64,000 bases of DNA from Planctomycetota bacterium (GTDB taxonomy: Bacteria; Planctomycetota; UBA1135), in the NCBI GenBank assembly GCA_018671175.1, contig JABHIE010000018.1, positions 1 to 64,000 on the forward strand. The letters run 5' to 3'. Positions within the stretch are counted from its first letter, which is position 1. Each line of letters starts with the position of its first letter. Shown piece after piece: positions 53,274 to 62,385 of this stretch. A model generated the notes under the pieces. It made no database searches, had not been told where the DNA came from, and worked only from the letters and a program-made list of their open reading frames with translations. The translations under genes and the position numbers were made by a program.

Positions 53274-54289
53274 ATGAAGTCTTGATTAACTTTCAATCCA
53301 AGTTTTTGGGCAGATTCCGTCATTTGTTTTCGCGCCTTCTTGCCGGCAACTGAAAAAAGCACAGGCGGGAATTGTGGGTTTATTTCTCTCGCCTGACGAA
53401 GGTGCCCAGCGAGCTGAGTCGGTGCAATAACAGGTGCGCCCTGAATGGTTTGCCCAACGCGCCCTGGGTGCAATTCGACAATGGCTTTTGGCCGGCAATG
53501 CAAAGCTGATAGAGCGCGGCATAAAGCGCGACCTGTGCTTCCGTAACCCCACAGGATGTACTCATTTAAATTCCAAGATTGCGCCAGATGATGCGCGCGG
53601 CATTGCGTAAAGGCATCGAGCGAATAGTTGCTGCTTGACTGTGAAAGAGAATCATGACTTAACCTCCAGGCGTGTAAAACGCGGGGTACGACGCCGATTC
53701 GGGCATTTGCGCGATGCAGACGCAGATACAAATCCCAATCTTCCGGCCACGGATGGTCTTGATAGCCACCAACCTGATTCATGGTGCTAGTACGCATCAG
53801 CAAGCTAGGGTGGCACAAGGGCATCTCGACAAACGCGGCCTCGTTCAAATCGGATGTTGAGCGCATTCCATTCAACCAAGATTCATATCGCAGGCGACCT
53901 TGACCTACCTGAGCTCGTGGAAAATAGCGCACATGGCAGCCGACGATATCAAGACGCTCTGCGTTTAATTGTTCCACTTGCAACCGAAGTCGATCGCGGT
54001 GCATCAAATCATCTGCGTCTAAGATGGCAACAAGAGGTGATGTAATTTGCTCCAAGCCGAAGTTGCGCGCGGCAACAACACCCGTGCGATTTTTAGGAAG
54101 CGCGAGCAAGCTTATGCGAGAGTCGGCTGCTTGGAGGTCGCGCACCATTGCAGCGGTGCAATCAGTGGAATGGTCATCCACAACAATGCACCGCCAATCG
54201 ACATCGCGAGACCGCTGCACGCTACGCAAGGTTGCGTGGATTGTGTCCGCCGCGTTCCTAGCGGCAATGAGAATGCTAACTTCAACCAC
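53261..54289 (-). CDS. GT2 glycosyltransferase with C-terminal Rossmann-like domain
   Basis: A 342-residue protein. Residues ~1-230 are a GT-A family 2 domain: VSILIAARNAADTIHATLRS, CIVVDDHSTDCTAAMV, the metal-binding AILDADDLMHRDR, and PWPEDWDLYLRL with the acceptor-side ED. Residues ~240-342 look like a nucleotide-binding Rossmann piece (YILWGYGSTGRALCRALS, IVELHPGRVGQTIQGAPVI), as found in PglD-like or sugar-modifying proteins. It may extend a surface glycan. The start is GTG 54289, five bases after TAATCT. It is divergent from the radical SAM gene. Confidence 0.85.
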   Translation of the reverse strand: MVEVSILIAARNAADTIHATLRSVQRSRDVDWRCIVVDDHSTDCTAAMVRDLQAADSRISLLALPKNRTGVVAARNFGLEQITSPLVAILDADDLMHRDRLRLQVEQLNAERLDIVGCHVRYFPRAQVGQGRLRYESWLNGMRSTSDLNEAAFVEMPLCHPSLLMRTSTMNQVGGYQDHPWPEDWDLYLRLHRANARIGVVPRVLHAWRLSHDSLSQSSSNYSLDAFTQCRAHHLAQSWNLNEYILWGYGSTGRALCRALSALHCRPKAIVELHPGRVGQTIQGAPVIAPTQLAGHLRQAREINPQFPPVLFSVAGKKARKQMTESAQKLGLKVNQDFIYCA

Positions 54290-54294
54290 GGCAT

Positions 54295-54300
54295 AGATTA
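54295..54300 (-). promoter_or_regulatory. Candidate -10 (TAATCT) for the glycosyltransferase gene
   Basis: On the minus strand TAATCT ends five bases before GTG 54289, close to the six-base spacing seen at other starts. Confidence 0.35.
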
Positions 54301-54327
54301 GCGCGAGTCGTTGCTAGGCGCTGCCTT

Positions 54328-54333
54328 TAAACT
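54328..54333 (+). promoter_or_regulatory. Candidate leaderless -10 (TAAACT) for the radical SAM gene
   Basis: TAAACT is followed by exactly six bases and ATG 54340. Confidence 0.4.
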
Positions 54334-54339
54334 AAGCTC

Positions 54340-55218
54340 ATGATTCCATTGCAAGGGGCCGTGTTCCGACCGCCATCCGAGGCGGATTCGTTGATTCTGC
54401 AAGTCACTCTAGGCTGCAGCTACAACGCCTGCACTTTTTGCGGGATGTACCAAGAAAAGCCCTTCCGCGTCCGCCAACTCGATGATTTACGCGCAGAGAT
54501 TCAACTCGCAGCGCAGCAAATGCCATGGGTGCAAAAAGTTTTCTTGGCAGACGGCGACGCCCTTGTCGCGCCAGCAAAATTGCTAGCAAGTGTTTGTGAT
54601 TTATTGCAAGAAGCCTTTTCGCAATTAAGGCGCATCTCTATTTACGCCTCACCGCAGGCCCTTCAAATCCGCACCGTTGAAGAGATGCGCGATCTTCGCG
54701 AGCGAGGTCTATCTCTCTATTATCTTGGAGTCGAAAGTGGCGATGATGAAACTTTGACGCTTCTAAACAAAGGGGTCAGCGCCGACGAAATGATTCGTGT
54801 CGGCCAACGCCCTGCTCAAGCTGGCGTCAAACTTTCGGCGATGATTTTACTGAACTCAGGTGGCCCAGAGTTGTCTCAACAGCACGCGATTGGTTCAGCA
54901 CGAGTTATCAATGCGATTCAACCACGGTTCGTAAGCACGCTCGTTTTAACGCCAGTCGAAAATACTCCTCTCTGGGCCGATGCTCAATGCGGAAAATGGA
55001 TTGAGATGCACCCCGTTGCTCTCGCGGCAGAATTGCGCACTTTCCTGGCTGCGCTTGATTTAAAGGCAACCATTTTCAGAAGTAACCATGCGAGTAATTG
55101 GCTCGCGTTGGCCGGAACACTTCCGAAAAATCAAGCTGAGCTTGTCGCGACTTTAGATGCTGTACTTGAGCACCCAGAACACGCTCGCTTCCGACCTCGT
55201 TGGGCCCGTGGGCTGTAG
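54340..55218 (+). CDS. Radical SAM protein
   Basis: A 292-residue radical SAM enzyme. The cluster-binding cysteines are C-x4-C-x2-C (TLGCSYNACTFCGMY), a spacing that recurs in a sub-family of unassigned radical SAM proteins rather than the usual C-x3-C-x2-C. A later LYYLGVESGDDETLTLLNKG matches the Elp3/MiaB-like core for SAM binding. No TRAM, B12 or SPASM domain is visible, and the C-terminus is short. The reaction is unknown. It is a single gene with its own promoter. Confidence 0.83.
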   Translation: MIPLQGAVFRPPSEADSLILQVTLGCSYNACTFCGMYQEKPFRVRQLDDLRAEIQLAAQQMPWVQKVFLADGDALVAPAKLLASVCDLLQEAFSQLRRISIYASPQALQIRTVEEMRDLRERGLSLYYLGVESGDDETLTLLNKGVSADEMIRVGQRPAQAGVKLSAMILLNSGGPELSQQHAIGSARVINAIQPRFVSTLVLTPVENTPLWADAQCGKWIEMHPVALAAELRTFLAALDLKATIFRSNHASNWLALAGTLPKNQAELVATLDAVLEHPEHARFRPRWARGL

Positions 55219-55251
55219 TAAAAAAACAATCGGCTCTATTACGCCAATGAT

Positions 55252-55632
55252 TTACTCGTCGGCGGCGCTGCCCCAATAATCTGCTGGCTGCGGGCTATAC
55301 CCCAAAGTGCCCACGCCTATCTCAAAGACAAGTACCTTGAGCCGAAACCCTGCGACGCTGAAACCAACACCGCCAAGCGGCCAGACATCGAGACTCGCCA
55401 AAGAGCCGAAGCCGCTGGGCTCTTCGTCATCAAACATTGTGGCGCGCACAACTTGATTGCCATAGGGGCGAATGCCATTTACCGTAACGACAGCGCTAAC
55501 CAAACCGCCAATCTCAAGAGAGGGTGGTGACGCCGCCGTGCTTGCAGTAAAGACCGTGCAGGATGGCGTCAGCGTGAGCACAAAAAAAGCCAGCCAAGAG
55601 CCCAATGAGAAATCGCGCTTCGTACTATTCAT
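55252..55632 (-). CDS. Small lipoprotein, last gene of the right-hand operon
   Basis: About 126 residues with a lipoprotein-type signal (LGSWLAFFVLTLTPSC). The mature part is Gly/Val-rich and beta-prone (SLEIGGLVSAVVTVNGIRP and GGVGFSVAGFRLKVLVFEIG). No family recognised. ATG 55632 lies 7 bases after the urea-transporter/Sir2 stop and starts the signal; an earlier ATG would begin inside that gene. Its position makes it part of the operon, but a role cannot be given. Confidence 0.6.
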   Translation of the reverse strand: MNSTKRDFSLGSWLAFFVLTLTPSCTVFTASTAASPPSLEIGGLVSAVVTVNGIRPYGNQVVRATMFDDEEPSGFGSLASLDVWPLGGVGFSVAGFRLKVLVFEIGVGTLGYSPQPADYWGSAADE

Positions 55633-55639
55633 CGATTCA

Positions 55640-57475
55640 CTATACAAGATCTGGCAAAACCTGCCCGCACTTGCCGTAAACGGCCGCTTTGGCAAAGGCA
55701 TCATAATCGGTCACTTGTAAATTCACGACAATTACGGGTATGCCTGCGCGCAAAGCAATCAAAGGCAAAGTTGCGGCGGGTTGCACGGCCAAGCTCGTGC
55801 CGGCAATGATCAACAAATCACATTGTTCAATCGCCTCGAGTGATTGACGGCTTTCGATTTCGGGCATGGGTTGATCAAAAGCAACCGAATCGGGTTTTAA
55901 AATGCCCTGACACTCTGGGCAGTAAGGCGCGTCTGCGCCATTGAGCACCCATCGGTAAACTTCGTCGCGGCTTGTATGAAAACTGCAGGATAAACAAGAA
56001 ACGCGATGCTCATTTCCGTGAAGCTCGATAACTTTATCAGCCGGCACGCCGGCCTGTTGATGTAGGCAATCAACATTTTGCGTAACCACAGACAGCAACT
56101 TGCCCTGCTCATGAAGTGCGGCAATGGCGCGATGACCGTCGTTGCACTCGGCAGTGCGCAAGACGAGGTAAAAATCTTGGCTCATCTTCCAGTAAGCCAC
56201 TCGACTTTCTTCACTCTCTAAAAACCGCTCCCAGCGGAAATGCTTTGTATCGTATTTTTTCCAGGCGATTGCGCCCGTGCGGTAATCAGGAATACCCGAT
56301 TCTGTACTGATGCCCGCACCTGTCAAAAACACAATTTTGCGACTCTTGCGGATGAGATCTCGGGCGCGGCGAACATCTGCTTTGCCTGCACGGGCGTCCC
56401 AGGGGCCATCGTGGCCGTCTTTTAAGCTGCGCCAATAACGCCAACCAAAGTCGCGATCGCTTTGCCAGCGAATTGCATTTTCGGGGGTCGACACTTCATG
56501 AAGCGGAATAAGTTGTGGCAAAAGCGCAAAGGCTTGCTTGGGCGCAATGCGTAAAACAAAAAGCATCGCCGTCGTTACGGACCAAAACGGTAGCGTGTAA
56601 AAGGGTAAATTTAAGTCGGCCAAGTAGAGGCCAGAAGCAAACCAAACGACAAAAGAAAGGAAGACCGCCGCAAGTGCCCAAAGCAAACCCCGCCATCCGC
56701 CTCCGGTGAAGACCATGCTAATCGCTACGAAAACGGGCGTCGCGGTTACGACGACAAAGTTGAAATCAAAGGCGCCATACCAGCCGAGAAAAAGCCATCC
56801 GACTGCAGAGCCGCACAGCAAGCCGGCCAAAACGCCGAGTGTTAAACGCCAAGAATGCACGAGCAGGCCTGCGCCAAATAAAAGGACAACCGCCCATGAA
56901 TCGCCCAGACCCACCATCGCTTGCCTCATGCCTGCGCTATGAAAACTCGGATCAAACCATTGGTCAAAGCCGAATAACGAGGAGCCCATCATGGTCGATG
57001 GCCAAGGCTCAAAACCGCCCCAATGAGCAAATGCAATCGTTGCGGGAAAGGCAACCAATAAAGATGGTGATGACAAGGGCGGCAAAGCCAGTCGGCGCGC
57101 AAAGGAGTCGTCTAGAAACCATGCCGTGATTCGTGTGGTCAAAGCCGCTGCGGGCAACACGGACAAATACAAAACATCTTGTGGCAGTTGCAAGGAAGTG
57201 AATGCAAACGCAATCAATGCACCATTAAAACCATAGATGCCGTGCTCGACCTCAATTCGACTGCGCTTGAGCAACACAGCGACCCAGGTTGATACAAACA
57301 ACCCAAGCAAAACTGCAACGCCGGCCGTTGCGCTAGCTGCAAAAGTACCCAGTAAAAAAAGTGAACCCGCAATGGGCGATGGCGCGAAAAACAATGCACC
57401 ATAACCTTTCAAGAAGGCGCGCTGGAAGACTTCCCCACGCCCACTTGTTGGAACGGTAACTCCCGTTTCTGCCAT
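55640..57475 (-). CDS. Urea-transporter/Sir2 fusion protein
   Basis: A 611-residue two-part protein. Residues ~20-335 match the urea transporter family: FLKGYGALFFAPSPIAGSLF, IYGFNGALIAFAF, and the selectivity-filter-like LPxxTxPF (LPFYTLPFWSVT) in the second half, with a degenerate LPPLSSPSL in the first. Residues ~370-611 are a Sir2 deacylase: KIVFLTGAGISTESGIPDYR, TQNVDCLHQQAG (465-476), catalytic His486 in ELHGNEH, zinc pairs CLSC (494-497) and CPEC (519-522), and LIIAGTSLAVQPA. The usual F-G-E-x-L-P is F-D-Q-P-M-P here. The Sir2 part should be cytoplasmic. The frame runs through with no stop between parts. It lies 4 bases after the decarboxylase gene. Confidence 0.85.
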   Translation of the reverse strand: MAETGVTVPTSGRGEVFQRAFLKGYGALFFAPSPIAGSLFLLGTFAASATAGVAVLLGLFVSTWVAVLLKRSRIEVEHGIYGFNGALIAFAFTSLQLPQDVLYLSVLPAAALTTRITAWFLDDSFARRLALPPLSSPSLLVAFPATIAFAHWGGFEPWPSTMMGSSLFGFDQWFDPSFHSAGMRQAMVGLGDSWAVVLLFGAGLLVHSWRLTLGVLAGLLCGSAVGWLFLGWYGAFDFNFVVVTATPVFVAISMVFTGGGWRGLLWALAAVFLSFVVWFASGLYLADLNLPFYTLPFWSVTTAMLFVLRIAPKQAFALLPQLIPLHEVSTPENAIRWQSDRDFGWRYWRSLKDGHDGPWDARAGKADVRRARDLIRKSRKIVFLTGAGISTESGIPDYRTGAIAWKKYDTKHFRWERFLESEESRVAYWKMSQDFYLVLRTAECNDGHRAIAALHEQGKLLSVVTQNVDCLHQQAGVPADKVIELHGNEHRVSCLSCSFHTSRDEVYRWVLNGADAPYCPECQGILKPDSVAFDQPMPEIESRQSLEAIEQCDLLIIAGTSLAVQPAATLPLIALRAGIPVIVVNLQVTDYDAFAKAAVYGKCGQVLPDLV

Positions 57476-57479
57476 GCGG

Positions 57480-58868
57480 CTAGGTTACATCACGCACAAG
57501 CACAGAGTTGCGCGTTTCATCGTTAATCAAATGGCTCGGCAGGCGCTCTTGAGAACGCACATAGTCATCTTCTTCGGGCAAGCGCACGACATCGACACCA
57601 TTTGCATGAGCCATGACATAAGCCGGGCGCATGTAAATAAACTGAATCGATTGTGAAAAATTGTATGCGCCAACATTTTCGATGACCAGCAAATCATCGC
57701 GGCTTAATGCCGGCAAATTAATCTCTTTACGGATGACATCAATCTGCATGCAAAGCGGGCCAACCATCCGGTAATTTTCCATGGTCGCACCACGATCTTC
57801 GACTGGGCGAATTTCGTGGTCGTACCAATAAGCCGTTGGCAAAATGTGCACGCCCGCGTCAAGCAAAGCAGCTTTTTGACCGCCCGCCATGTGCTTCACG
57901 GCTCGGACAGTTGTGATGATTGAGGCCGACTCATCAACCAAAATGCGGCCCGGCTCAATGAACAAGCGAGGAGAACCCTTGAATTGACTCACTGCTTGGC
58001 GCAACGGTCGCGTAACCGCTTCGGCGTAAGCTTCAGGGGTCGCCGATTGCGCCTCGCCCGGCAACATCGTGTCGTGCAAGGTATTACGCGTGGCATAGCC
58101 GCCGCCAAGATCGAGGTATTTCATTTCAGCGTCAAGCTCGCGCTCAAGGCGCAAAGCTAGGCTGACCACCTGCGACATCGCGCGGCCGTAGAGAGCTGGG
58201 TCAGGCAAGTAAGTGCCGACATGCATATGCAAACCGTCAAGCCGCAGATTGGGCTCGCGCGCAATGATTCGAGCTGCTTCAAGAGCATGGTCATTTTCGA
58301 GCTTAAAGCCGAACTTATCCCATGGTGGATAATTCAACTGCATGTTTAATCGCAGCCCAACACCGACCTCTTTGCCCATGTCATTTGCAATCGCAATCAC
58401 GCGCTCAAGCTCATCATCGCCGTCAAGATTCACGACGGCACCCTCAGCAAAAGCTGTGCGGATGTCATCGTCGGTTTTCCAGGGGCCATTGAAAATGATT
58501 TCATTTCCTGGAATACCCAAATCACGACAGAGGCGATACTCAAAACCAGAAACGACTTCACCCCAGGCGCCTTCTTCGCGCATCGTGGCTACCATGCAAG
58601 AAAGGTAATTTGTTTTTACGGAAGTGCCGATAAATGTATCTGGCCAACTTGCGCGAAACGCACCAATCATGCGCCGATATTGCGCGCGCATTTTTTCGTC
58701 GTCAATCACATAAACTGGCGAGCCAAAACGCTCGACCAAATCGCGCACATCATGCCCTGCGATTTTGGAAATAGGCTCAGGTCGTCGGCAGTCGAGTGGC
58801 GGCCGACTCAAAGGCCCACCAGGAAGTGATTGCAGCTCAGGGCTGGAGTAGGGTTTGCGGTCTGTCAT
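57480..58868 (-). CDS. PLP fold-III decarboxylase (LysA/ornithine-decarboxylase-like)
   Basis: A 462-residue alanine-racemase-fold PLP enzyme. The PLP lysine is in GTSVKTNYLS near residue 85; the barrel also has LDGLHMHVGT, YLDLGGGYA (phosphate-binding glycines), LFIEPGRILVDES and, in the C-terminal domain, GPLCMQIDVI with the catalytic-Cys region and NVGAYNFSQS. This matches diaminopimelate/ornithine/carboxynorspermidine decarboxylases. The substrate is uncertain; a standard lysA would not usually sit in such an operon. The start overlaps the degenerate ATP-grasp gene by 4 bases, favouring a role in the same pathway as the ATP-grasp and PqqD-like proteins. Confidence 0.85.
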   Translation of the reverse strand: MTDRKPYSSPELQSLPGGPLSRPPLDCRRPEPISKIAGHDVRDLVERFGSPVYVIDDEKMRAQYRRMIGAFRASWPDTFIGTSVKTNYLSCMVATMREEGAWGEVVSGFEYRLCRDLGIPGNEIIFNGPWKTDDDIRTAFAEGAVVNLDGDDELERVIAIANDMGKEVGVGLRLNMQLNYPPWDKFGFKLENDHALEAARIIAREPNLRLDGLHMHVGTYLPDPALYGRAMSQVVSLALRLERELDAEMKYLDLGGGYATRNTLHDTMLPGEAQSATPEAYAEAVTRPLRQAVSQFKGSPRLFIEPGRILVDESASIITTVRAVKHMAGGQKAALLDAGVHILPTAYWYDHEIRPVEDRGATMENYRMVGPLCMQIDVIRKEINLPALSRDDLLVIENVGAYNFSQSIQFIYMRPAYVMAHANGVDVVRLPEEDDYVRSQERLPSHLINDETRNSVLVRDVT

Positions 58869-59956
58869 GGTGTAAATTCTCCTTGGCTTGCCAATGCGAG
58901 TGGCCGGCCCGGGTCGATGACTAGGTCATCGGCAGATTGCGAAAAGAGTGCCCCTGCAGGGACTCTAGTGCTGGTTTCAGTAGCTTCTGGCGTTTTGCCA
59001 AGAAGGTGATTCACCCAAATTGCAGGTAGATTCGGGCCGTCAAGATTGACAATTTCAACCCATTCAGGGAAGCCTGGTCGGGCATCGAGTATGTAATATG
59101 CGCGGTCAAACTCTTGGACCGTAAATGTCATCGGGCCTGCCGTTTTTAGGACTTTGGAAAATCGCTGAGCGGCTTCAAACAAAGCGCTGTCATCAACGCT
59201 AACGGCAAACCACGGCCGCGCGTGCGAATCATCGCCCAACACCCGAACAGCTGCTGCGCCAAGCTCTGCCCCCGATGCATTGTTGATGAGGCAAATCTCG
59301 TGAACGCGATCAGGGGCATAAGCGGCGGCCGTCAAATGCATGGTGCCCATTCCACCTAACGCACTTGCGCCATGAGCCAAATCAGAGGCAGCCTTAACGG
59401 CAGCTGCTGCATCAATGACTCGGCGGCGCTGGCCATCGCCAGACGACATATAAATAGGCCACCATGGAGCAACCGCGAAATCTTGTAGATTGGGCTGAGC
59501 TTCAGACGCATCAAATGGAACTGGAAAGAAAGCCATCATTGGGAGGCCAGCCGCTTCGGCAAGTCGTGGCATGCCCTTGGCTGACAGCTGAGCCAATGCA
59601 GCGAAATCAATTAGGTTTGGACGAGCGCCAGCATTGGTCAAAACGATTTCACCGCGACTCAAAACTTGAGCGATTGCGGGGTTGCCCGGTAAGACGACAG
59701 CAATGCCGTGTTTGGCTACAGCAAGAGCAAGCTCGTGCATAAACGCCGCTTCACTCTCACGCCAATCTGCGACTTGTATCACCAAGTCGGCGGCGCCTGC
59801 ACGCCAAGCACCACTTTGAGTGGCAGAAGTCACTACAGCGATACGAAAGTAATCCTGTCCTGACAAACAGGCCAACACACCCGTGCCTGGATCTACCGTT
59901 GGGCCATCTTCAAGCCCGACGACGGCGACTCGGGGTAAGGCAGAATTCAAACTCAT
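58865..59956 (-). CDS. Degenerate ATP-grasp-like protein
   Basis: A 363-residue protein related to the ATP-grasp ligase encoded at 62382-63452. Both begin with V-A-V-x-G-L-E and share the C-terminal block: ILDARPGFPEWVEI then GPNLPAIWVNHLLG here, against VEVNARFPAWIGM then GLNLPDLLVRLGLG there. The E-x-N/D pattern that binds the metal-ATP in the active paralogue (LVEVNARF) is altered (ILDARPGF), and the central Lys-rich ATP-binding strand is not recognisable. It may be an inactive partner forming a heterodimer with the ligase, or may bind substrate. It is translationally coupled to both neighbours (4-base overlaps). Confidence 0.7.
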   Translation of the reverse strand: MSLNSALPRVAVVGLEDGPTVDPGTGVLACLSGQDYFRIAVVTSATQSGAWRAGAADLVIQVADWRESEAAFMHELALAVAKHGIAVVLPGNPAIAQVLSRGEIVLTNAGARPNLIDFAALAQLSAKGMPRLAEAAGLPMMAFFPVPFDASEAQPNLQDFAVAPWWPIYMSSGDGQRRRVIDAAAAVKAASDLAHGASALGGMGTMHLTAAAYAPDRVHEICLINNASGAELGAAAVRVLGDDSHARPWFAVSVDDSALFEAAQRFSKVLKTAGPMTFTVQEFDRAYYILDARPGFPEWVEIVNLDGPNLPAIWVNHLLGKTPEATETSTRVPAGALFSQSADDLVIDPGRPLALASQGEFTP

Positions 59957-62385
59957 TGCATCTCCTTTAAGGCTTCAAGGCCTTTCAAACTATTTTCGTA
60001 ACGGGGGTCAATTTCTATGGCACTCAAAAAAGCAGCGCGCGCTTTAGAGTCATGCTTTAAGCGCAATTGACTCCAGCCCTGGCCGTCAAAGGGGTCTGCA
60101 TACAACAGTCGCTCGCCGCTGTGCAATGCCGCTAAATCTTTGAACACACGCAAGGCATCATTTCCAGCGCCTGCTGCGTAAAACGCCCAACCCAATTCGC
60201 TTAGAGTTGTAGACGCAACGCCCCAAGGTGTTTCCTTTTTAGGAAGCGAGCTCATGTAGGCGTCGATTATTTTCTTGCCTTTATCAAGATCGCCGCGACG
60301 GACATAAACCAAACCCAAGCCGCGTTGGTAATCCGAAAATGGGTCGCGCCGCTGAGCCAACAGAAACTCTCGCTCAGCCTGACCGTAGTCACCACGCTGA
60401 AACCAAGACCAGCCAAGAACAACATGTAATTTCCATAGTTCTTTAACCGTATCAATATAAACACCTAAACGGCGGTGTTCGCCAATTGAGGGGTCGAGCC
60501 ATGCGGCTCGCTCTAACTCAATTCGACCTTCAACCATTTCGCCTAGCTCTAGGTGAGCGAAGCCTAAGCCGGCTTGCGCTTCGACATTAGTGTTGTCAAA
60601 AATCAGTGCCGACCGGAATGCGTCAAAGCTTGCGTCAAGGCGGCCACCTTCGAGCAAGGCCCATGCGTAATCGCTCATTAGATTGGCGTCATTTTCGAAT
60701 TGAGAATCAAGTAATGCACGAGAATATCGACCAGCAGCGGCGGCCCAATCACTTCGATCGGCAAGGACATCCCCCCACCCTCTGTGGGCTAGGCCTAGAC
60801 CGGGAGATAGCTCTAAAGCGTCGCGGAAGGCCTCTAAAGCGGCATTTTCGTCGCCTGAAGCTGCCAGTAGCCAACCACGAGTTGCAAAAAGCAGGTCGGT
60901 GCGATCGGCTGGAAATGGCTGGCCCTTACCCGTTTTGATTGCGTCTAACTTACGGGTCGCATATTCGATGTCGCCATCTTGTAGCAATTGCCAAACTTGG
61001 TTGTAGTCTTGGAAGCGCCAACTATTCACTGCGGCTAGGCCTGAAATCGCATCGGAATAGCCAGGTAGTATTTGCAAGGCTTCCGCAAAGCCCTTGCCCG
61101 CTTCGTCTTTGTTACCGAGCGACCAAGACGACCATGCAGCACCGCAAATGACATCCACCCAACCGGAATGTGATTGATTTACTTTTGAGAATAAAGCCAG
61201 AGCTTCTTCAAATCGACCGAGCCGCAAATATGACCATGCCCGCAAACTCTGCATATTCATGGCAATCGTATCAGTCTCACCAGTTTCAAGAACTACTGGA
61301 AATCGCCGAGCCTTTTCGCTTTCGGGCGACTGACCAAGACGATCGAGCGCATCAATGCTACTTAAGTAATTGCCAAGTCGAAACTCAGCAATCGCATAAC
61401 CCGTGAGTGCATCACTATCCGTTGGGTCAAGCTTGCGGGCTGTTTCAAATTCAGTTTTCGCCTGATATGCCAACTGCCAACGCAAAGCTGACCAACCTGT
61501 TTGACGAAACAAAGAACCCCACGAATCTTGCTGCTCAGCCATGGCGCGGATGTCATCATCAAGCGCGTATGGCGAGTCGTTTATGGCGGATATGAAAAAG
61601 CGGAGTGACTCGTCGAGATCCCCCATCTTGTATGCCGTCCAGCCAAGACCTTTTTTTGCTCCCCAAGGCTGCTCAGCGAGTCGACTTGCAAATTCAAAAT
61701 CTGTCTTTGCTTTCTTCCAGTTTTGGCGCATGTACTCGCACCAAGCAGCCGTAAGGCGTGCTGAATAATCATCTGGCTCTTGCCGAAAAGAAAGCTCAAA
61801 CGCCGCAAGCGCGGCCTTCCAGTCGAATTGAGCGTATTCGCAGTAAGCTATGCCGCGATAGGCGTCAGCCGCGGGAGCTTTTTTCTTTAGGGCCTTACGG
61901 AAACCACGAATGGCCTCAGAGTAACGCCCCAAGGAATAGAGGCACCACGCTTCGCCCGCCATGGCCTCGGCGATAACTGATTTTCCACCGAGCGAATCGC
62001 CATCTATTAAAACTTGAAAGGCGGCTCTTGCTTCAAGGTAGCGACCACTTTCTAGTAGCGATTTAGCCGATGCAAGAGGAGCCTCGCGAGATGCGGCAAC
62101 GGCTTCAAGGCCCATCTTGGACCACTTGTATTCTTCGTCACGCTCTAGTGCCGAACGGAAACCCTCTTCGGCTTCATCGAGCTCACCCAAATACCAATGA
62201 CACCAGCCCAGCATGTCGTGGATGGCGGCCACATCGGGGTACATCCGTGCATGCTTTTCAAATTGCTCGAGAGCAGAGTTGTAATCGCGCTGGCGAAATA
62301 AATCCCAGGGGTCGCTTTCTGGGCTTTGCGCAGCAAGCGGCAAAGTTATGAATAAAGCGAATAATAAAATGAAATACTTCATCAT
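59953..62385 (-). CDS. Secreted tetratricopeptide-repeat protein
   Basis: An 810-residue protein with a signal peptide (MMKYFILLFALFITLPLAAQ). The body is a continuous array of ~34-residue TPR units, such as YNSALEQFEKHARMYPD, SEAIRGFRKALKKKAPAADAYR-like and AALEAFRDALELSPGLGLAH. Some twenty units can be counted by eye. TPRs bind proteins or peptides; here the site would be periplasmic. It lies between the ATP-grasp gene and the degenerate paralogue, with 4-base overlaps on both sides, so expression is coupled to cytoplasmic enzymes. It may capture or scaffold the pathway's product outside the cytoplasm. Confidence 0.8.
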   Translation of the reverse strand: MMKYFILLFALFITLPLAAQSPESDPWDLFRQRDYNSALEQFEKHARMYPDVAAIHDMLGWCHWYLGELDEAEEGFRSALERDEEYKWSKMGLEAVAASREAPLASAKSLLESGRYLEARAAFQVLIDGDSLGGKSVIAEAMAGEAWCLYSLGRYSEAIRGFRKALKKKAPAADAYRGIAYCEYAQFDWKAALAAFELSFRQEPDDYSARLTAAWCEYMRQNWKKAKTDFEFASRLAEQPWGAKKGLGWTAYKMGDLDESLRFFISAINDSPYALDDDIRAMAEQQDSWGSLFRQTGWSALRWQLAYQAKTEFETARKLDPTDSDALTGYAIAEFRLGNYLSSIDALDRLGQSPESEKARRFPVVLETGETDTIAMNMQSLRAWSYLRLGRFEEALALFSKVNQSHSGWVDVICGAAWSSWSLGNKDEAGKGFAEALQILPGYSDAISGLAAVNSWRFQDYNQVWQLLQDGDIEYATRKLDAIKTGKGQPFPADRTDLLFATRGWLLAASGDENAALEAFRDALELSPGLGLAHRGWGDVLADRSDWAAAAGRYSRALLDSQFENDANLMSDYAWALLEGGRLDASFDAFRSALIFDNTNVEAQAGLGFAHLELGEMVEGRIELERAAWLDPSIGEHRRLGVYIDTVKELWKLHVVLGWSWFQRGDYGQAEREFLLAQRRDPFSDYQRGLGLVYVRRGDLDKGKKIIDAYMSSLPKKETPWGVASTTLSELGWAFYAAGAGNDALRVFKDLAALHSGERLLYADPFDGQGWSQLRLKHDSKARAAFLSAIEIDPRYENSLKGLEALKEMQ

